DNA from: Halobacterium zhouii
GTDB taxonomy: Archaea; Halobacteriota; Halobacteria; Halobacteriales; Halobacteriaceae
Direction: 5' to 3'
Length of the DNA: 64,000 bases
NCBI RefSeq assembly: GCF_021249405.1
Contig: NZ_CP089593.1
Coordinates: forward strand, 620,001 to 684,000
Position 1 is the stretch's first letter, and every line of letters starts with the position of its first letter. The notes under the pieces are model-generated. The model was not told the origin of the DNA, searched no databases, and was given only the letters and a program-made list of their open reading frames with translations. Made by a program: the position numbers and the translations under genes. Of the stretch, positions 60,378 to 64,000 are shown in pieces.

Positions 60378-62039
60378 TCAGTCGTGGCGGAACGCCCGGT
60401 GGTCGGTGAACGCCATCGCCATCCCGTGGTCGTCGGCGGCCTCGATGACGTCGTCGTCGTTCACGGAGCCCCCCGGCTGGACGACGGCCTCGACGCCCGC
60501 GTCCGCGGCGGCCTCGATGCCGTCCGGGAACGGGAAGAACGCGTCCGAGGCCATCACCGCGCCGTCGGCGTTCTTTCCGTTTGCGTCCCGGTCTGCCTTC
60601 TTCGCGGCCAGTTCGACGGCGTCGACGCGGCTCACCTGCCCGACGCCGAGTCCCACGGTCTCCGTGCCGTCGGCGAACAGGATGGCGTTGGACTTCGCGT
60701 GCTTGAGTACGCGCCACGCGAACAGCATCGTCTCGAGTTCGTCCTCGGTGGGGTCGCGCTCGGTGACGACCTCCAGGTCCTCGCGAGTCGGCGCCCACCG
60801 GTCTCGCTCCTGGACGAGCGTGCCACCGACGAGGTCCTTCTCCCGGAACCGCTCGGCGGACGACTCGCCGCGGGGTGACTCGTGGCCTGCGTCAGCGCCG
60901 TCCGCGTCTACGTTGCCCAACGGGCCGACGTCGAGCACGCGCAGGTTCTTCGACTCCCGGAGCACCGCGAGCGCGTCGTCGGTGTAGCCGGGCGCGACCA
61001 CGACCTCCTTGAACGACTCCGTGACGAGTTCCGCGGTCGCCGCGTCGCAGGTTCGGTTGAGCGCGACGATGCCACCGAACGCGGACTTCGCGTCGGTGGC
61101 GAGCGCGTCGGCGTACGCGTCTGCGAGCGAGTCAGCGGTCGCCGCACCCGCGGGGTTCGTGTGCTTGATGACCGCCGCCGCGGGGTCCTCGAACTCCCGG
61201 ACGAGGCCGAGCGCGGCGTCCGCGTCGTTGTAGTTGTTGTACGAGAGCGCCTTCGCGCCCTCGTTCAACTGGTCGGCGTGGACGACGTTCGCGTCCTCGC
61301 AGGCGTCGTCCGCGTACAGCGCGGCGTCCTGGTGGGGATTCTCGCCGTACCGGAGGTCGCTCGCTCGACTCTCGCCGGCGAGCCGACGCGCCGGGAGATC
61401 CCCGCCAACGTCGGAGTCGACGGTGACGCCGTCCTCGTCGACAGCGAGGTCGCCGTTCGCGAACCAGCGGATGGAGCGCGGGTACGCCTTGAATTCGCCG
61501 TCGTAGAGCACACGCTCCTTGAGACTCGCGGCGTCGTCGTCGCCGTAGACGGGAACGGGTTCCTGGGTGACGACGGGACCGGCGTCCACGTCTCCCTCGC
61601 GCACGCTCCCATCCTCGGCGACGGCGTTCGTGACGACGTGGACGGTACAGCCGGTCACCGAGAGGCCGGCGTCGAGTACCTGCTCGTGGGCGTCCGTTCC
61701 GGGGAACGCGGGGAGGAGACTCGGGTGGACGTTCAGCGTGAGCGGCGCGGCGTCGAGGAACGCCTCGGAGAGCACGCGCATGTAGCCATCGAGACAGACC
61801 AGGTCGACGTCGTACTCGGCGAGCGCGTCGACGACGCGCTGCTCGTGCTCGCGGCGGGACTCGTCTCCCGAGCGCTCCACGACTTCCGTGGGAATTCCGC
61901 GCTCGGCGGCGGCGTCGAGTACGGGTGCGTCGGCGTGATTCGAGAGCACGACGGCGACTTCTGCGCCCCCGGGCTCGAGTTCGTCTACGTGTAGGAGGTT
62001 ACGACCGCGATTGCTCGCGAGACCCGCGATCTGCGTCAT
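60378..62039 (-). CDS. purH: Fused phosphoribosylglycinamide formyltransferase and AICAR formyltransferase
   Basis: 553 residues. The first part (about 1-195) is PurN: VDLVCLDGYMRVLSEAFL, TLNVHPSLLPAFPGTDAHEQVLDAGLSVTGCTVHVVT and VDAGPVVTQEPVPVY. The second (about 210-553) is the AICAR formyltransferase half of PurH: LRYGENPHQDAALYADD, YNNYNDADAALGLVREFEDPAAAVIKHTNPAGAA, and LFAWRVLKHAKSNAILFADGTETVGLGVGQVSRVDA. The IMP cyclohydrolase half of PurH is missing, as expected where PurO supplies it. An acidic insertion (DADGADAGHESPRG) is halophile-like. Divergent from purB, with which it shares the pathway. Confidence 0.93.
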   Translation of the reverse strand: MTQIAGLASNRGRNLLHVDELEPGGAEVAVVLSNHADAPVLDAAAERGIPTEVVERSGDESRREHEQRVVDALAEYDVDLVCLDGYMRVLSEAFLDAAPLTLNVHPSLLPAFPGTDAHEQVLDAGLSVTGCTVHVVTNAVAEDGSVREGDVDAGPVVTQEPVPVYGDDDAASLKERVLYDGEFKAYPRSIRWFANGDLAVDEDGVTVDSDVGGDLPARRLAGESRASDLRYGENPHQDAALYADDACEDANVVHADQLNEGAKALSYNNYNDADAALGLVREFEDPAAAVIKHTNPAGAATADSLADAYADALATDAKSAFGGIVALNRTCDAATAELVTESFKEVVVAPGYTDDALAVLRESKNLRVLDVGPLGNVDADGADAGHESPRGESSAERFREKDLVGGTLVQERDRWAPTREDLEVVTERDPTEDELETMLFAWRVLKHAKSNAILFADGTETVGLGVGQVSRVDAVELAAKKADRDANGKNADGAVMASDAFFPFPDGIEAAADAGVEAVVQPGGSVNDDDVIEAADDHGMAMAFTDHRAFRHD

Positions 62040-62207
62040 GGCTCAGACAGTGTCCGCGTCCCGCAAAGCCGTTGTGGTTCAGACCAGGGAGTATGCACGA
62101 ACGAGCGTAGAAATGGCGGTGATGGGCTGGGGTTTCGAGGATTGTATCCACGTTAATGGAGTATAGGTACCGACACGCTTTTGCCCGGAGCGACGGCACG
62201 TTCGGGC

Positions 62208-63584
62208 ATGACCGACGCCCACGAGCTCTACGCGGTGACGCCGCTGGACGGCCGCTACGCCTCGCGGACCGCACCCCTCCGGGAGTACGCGAGCGAAGCG
62301 GCGCTCGTCCGCGCTCGCGTGCGAGTCGAAGTCGAATACCTGCTCGCACTCGCGGACCTCGAGGCCGTCCCCCTCGAGTTCACGGACGACGAACGCGAGA
62401 CACTCTGGGGCGCCTACGAAGCGTTCGACACCGAGGACGCCGAACTCGTCAAGCGAATCGAAACCGATGGCGCTCGCGGCTACGACGCCACCAATCACGA
62501 CGTGAAGGCCGTCGAGTACTTCGTCCGGGAGGCCGCCCCGGAGCGCGCACACGCCTGGATCCACTTCGGACTCACGAGCGAGGACGTGAACAACCTCGCA
62601 CACCGCCTGCTCGCGAAACCCGCGGTCGATGACGTCGTGCTCCCAGAACTCCGGGAGGTGCGGGACGCACTCGTCGAGTTCGCCCACGACCACGCGGACC
62701 TCCCGATGCTCGCGCGCACGCACGGCCAGCCAGCGACCCCCACGACGTTCGGCAAGGAGATGGCCGTCTACGCCGCGCGACTCGGCCGGGCCGTCGCGCG
62801 CATCGAGGCCGCGACGGACGACCTCGCGGGAAAACTCGCTGGCGCGTCGGGCACGTGGGCCGCTCACCACGTCGCGTTCCCGAACGTCGACTGGCGCGCG
62901 TTCTCCCGGGAGTTCGTCGAGAGCCTCGGCCTCGACTACGTCGAACCCACCACGCAGGTCAACCCCTCGGACGACCTCGCCGTCCTCTTCGACGCGCTCG
63001 CCGGCGCGAATAACGTCTGTCTCGACCTCTCGCGGGACGTCTGGCTCTACGTCTCCCAGCGCTACCTCGGCCAGCAGACCGAGAAGAGCGAGACCGGGTC
63101 CTCGACGATGCCCCACAAGGTCAACCCCATCGACTTCGAGAACGCCGAAGGAAACCTCTCGAAGGCGAACTCGGACCTCTCCTTCCTCGGCGACTACCTC
63201 ACCACGAGTCGCCTCCAGCGCGACCTCTCGGACTCGACGGTCAAGCGCAACGTCGGCGCGGCGTTTGCGTACTGCCTGCTCGCGTACTCGAAACTGAACG
63301 ACGGCCTCGCGAAGGTCGTCCCGAACGAGTCGGTGATGCGCGAGGACCTGCGCGCGAACCCCGAGGTCATCGGGGAGGCCGTCCAGACCATCCTCCGTCG
63401 CGAGGGCCACGACGACGCCTACGAGCGCGTGAAAGAACTCAGCCGGGGCGAGCGCGTCACGCTCGATGACTTCCAGGACCTGTTCGCCTCGCTCGACGTG
63501 AGCGACGAGGTGCGCGACGAACTGCTCGCGCTCACCCCGGAGACGTACACGGGACTCGCGGGCGACATCGCTCGAGACGCCTGA
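62208..63584 (+). CDS. purB: Adenylosuccinate lyase
   Basis: 458-residue fumarase/aspartase-superfamily lyase that acts twice in purine synthesis. Seen: YAVTPLDGRYASRTAPLREYASE at the start, AHAWIHFGLTSEDVNNLAHRLL, LPMLARTHGQPATPTTFGKEMA, and the superfamily signature ETGSSTMPHKVNPIDFENAEGN. The ATG at 62208 is preceded by CGCTTTTG about 28 nt upstream, fitting a leaderless transcript. It is divergent from the PurN-PurH fusion gene. Confidence 0.97.
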   Translation: MTDAHELYAVTPLDGRYASRTAPLREYASEAALVRARVRVEVEYLLALADLEAVPLEFTDDERETLWGAYEAFDTEDAELVKRIETDGARGYDATNHDVKAVEYFVREAAPERAHAWIHFGLTSEDVNNLAHRLLAKPAVDDVVLPELREVRDALVEFAHDHADLPMLARTHGQPATPTTFGKEMAVYAARLGRAVARIEAATDDLAGKLAGASGTWAAHHVAFPNVDWRAFSREFVESLGLDYVEPTTQVNPSDDLAVLFDALAGANNVCLDLSRDVWLYVSQRYLGQQTEKSETGSSTMPHKVNPIDFENAEGNLSKANSDLSFLGDYLTTSRLQRDLSDSTVKRNVGAAFAYCLLAYSKLNDGLAKVVPNESVMREDLRANPEVIGEAVQTILRREGHDDAYERVKELSRGERVTLDDFQDLFASLDVSDEVRDELLALTPETYTGLAGDIARDA

Positions 63585-63611
63585 TCTCAGTTACGCGCTC
63601 TCGTCGCTTCC

Positions 63612-64000
63612 CTACGCGACGCCCTCGAGCAGTTCCCCGACGCCGAACGCGACGGCGGCCGCCAGCAGCCCGACGACGAGCATCTCGGCGCCCGCCAGCC
63701 ACCACACGCGTTCGGTAACGACACTCCGACTCGCCCCGACCGCGAAGAACGCGGCCGCTGCGGCGGCCAGCGAGACGATGAACGTCGCGTCGAGTCCGAA
63801 GACGTACGGCACCAGCGGTGTCCACCCCGCTATCACGAACGCGACGAACGTCACGAGTGCCGTGCGCGCAGGTGGCTTCCCGGCGTCGTCGGCCGCCTCT
63901 CCCCGTTCCTCGAGGTAGTCGAGTTCGGAGCGCCGCGACAGGAAGTTGCTCATCCCCATCGAGAACCCGTCAGCGAGCAGGTTCGCCGCACCGAGGATGA
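63612..64000 (-). CDS. VIT1/CCC1-type transporter, 5' end outside the window
   Basis: The frame stays open to the window edge, giving ILGAANLLADGFSMGMSNFLSRRSELDYLEERGE as the upstream part, the signature of VIT1/CCC1 (DUF125) iron/manganese transporters. The visible 128 or so residues then contain three hydrophobic segments: TALVTFVAFVIAGWTPLVPYVFGL, FIVSLAAAAAAFFAVGAS and GAEMLVVGLLAAAVAFGVGELL. The first membrane helices are missing from view. It would move divalent iron or manganese across the membrane. Convergent with purB. Confidence 0.8.
   Translation of the reverse strand, partial: ILGAANLLADGFSMGMSNFLSRRSELDYLEERGEAADDAGKPPARTALVTFVAFVIAGWTPLVPYVFGLDATFIVSLAAAAAAFFAVGASRSVVTERVWWLAGAEMLVVGLLAAAVAFGVGELLEGVA

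Overview
The window is 64 kb of GC-rich archaeal chromosome, almost certainly from a halophilic archaeon (class Halobacteria). The proteins are strongly acidic. Many genes have an A/T-rich TATA box about 25-31 nt before the start codon, as expected for leaderless transcripts. Marker genes are archaeal: proteasome-activating nucleotidase, sn-glycerol-1-phosphate dehydrogenase (archaeal lipids), archaeal-type prolyl-tRNA synthetase, an XPB helicase with its Bax1 partner, and an initiator tRNA-Met with the A1:U72 pair. The genus cannot be fixed from the sequence alone. Nearly everything is chromosomal housekeeping; I see no provirus, plasmid core, CRISPR array or rRNA operon.

Layout. 1-9.9 kb: 3' part of the PAN ATPase, two very small genes, a bactofilin-like protein, a DUF21/CBS membrane protein, the YchF GTPase, a methyltransferase, a UbiA prenyltransferase, an aminotransferase, a DsrE-like protein and a PAC2 protein. 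9.9-16.7 kb: RNA m5C methyltransferase with a separate PUA-like RNA-binding subunit, a SatD/membrane-protein pair, and Bax1 and XPB separated by a palindromic repeat element and a lipoprotein gene. 16.9-21 kb: grpE-dnaK-dnaJ. 21.4-25.3 kb: a truncated AMP-ligase-like protein, four tandem GNAT acetyltransferases and two degenerate Nudix-like proteins. 25.3-32.8 kb: acyl-CoA synthetase, a small Hsp20-like protein, a GNAT, methylmalonyl-CoA mutase large subunit and epimerase, two Nudix proteins and a flavin reductase. 33-36.5 kb: a two-subunit 2-oxoacid:ferredoxin oxidoreductase and a 2H phosphodiesterase. 36.6-42.6 kb: a complete seven-gene Mrp Na+/H+ antiporter operon on the minus strand. 42.7-64 kb: purine phosphoribosyltransferase, DJ-1-like protein, tRNA-iMet, acyl-CoA dehydrogenase, proS, epimerase, G1P dehydrogenase, DoxX-like and M48 proteins, an S9 peptidase, a glycosyltransferase, a FolC-FolP fusion, a lipoprotein, a PurN-PurH fusion, purB, and the 3' part of a VIT1/CCC1-type transporter.

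How the genes work together. The chaperone trio and PAN belong to protein quality control. The acyl-CoA synthetase, mutase, epimerase and acyl-CoA dehydrogenase fit fatty-acid or propionate-type acyl-CoA metabolism, with the ferredoxin-linked oxidoreductase feeding the same carbon. The FolC-FolP fusion supplies folate, and the PurN-PurH fusion uses formyl-folate; PurB completes a small purine/folate neighbourhood at the right end. The Mrp operon handles sodium and pH homeostasis.

The most unusual content is non-coding. One family of palindrome-rich elements, with ends reading CACYCRGRAAGCCCCGG or related, occurs three times (14.1, 45.9, 55.4 kb), and one of its internal modules also appears in frame inside the XPB gene. 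A second family of hairpin elements sits directly after the stop codons of dnaJ and the oxidoreductase beta subunit, with a divergent relative after the PAC2 gene. Short tandem duplications of 20-41 bp lie at several gene ends and spacers, one of which copies the 3' end of a gene across its stop codon.
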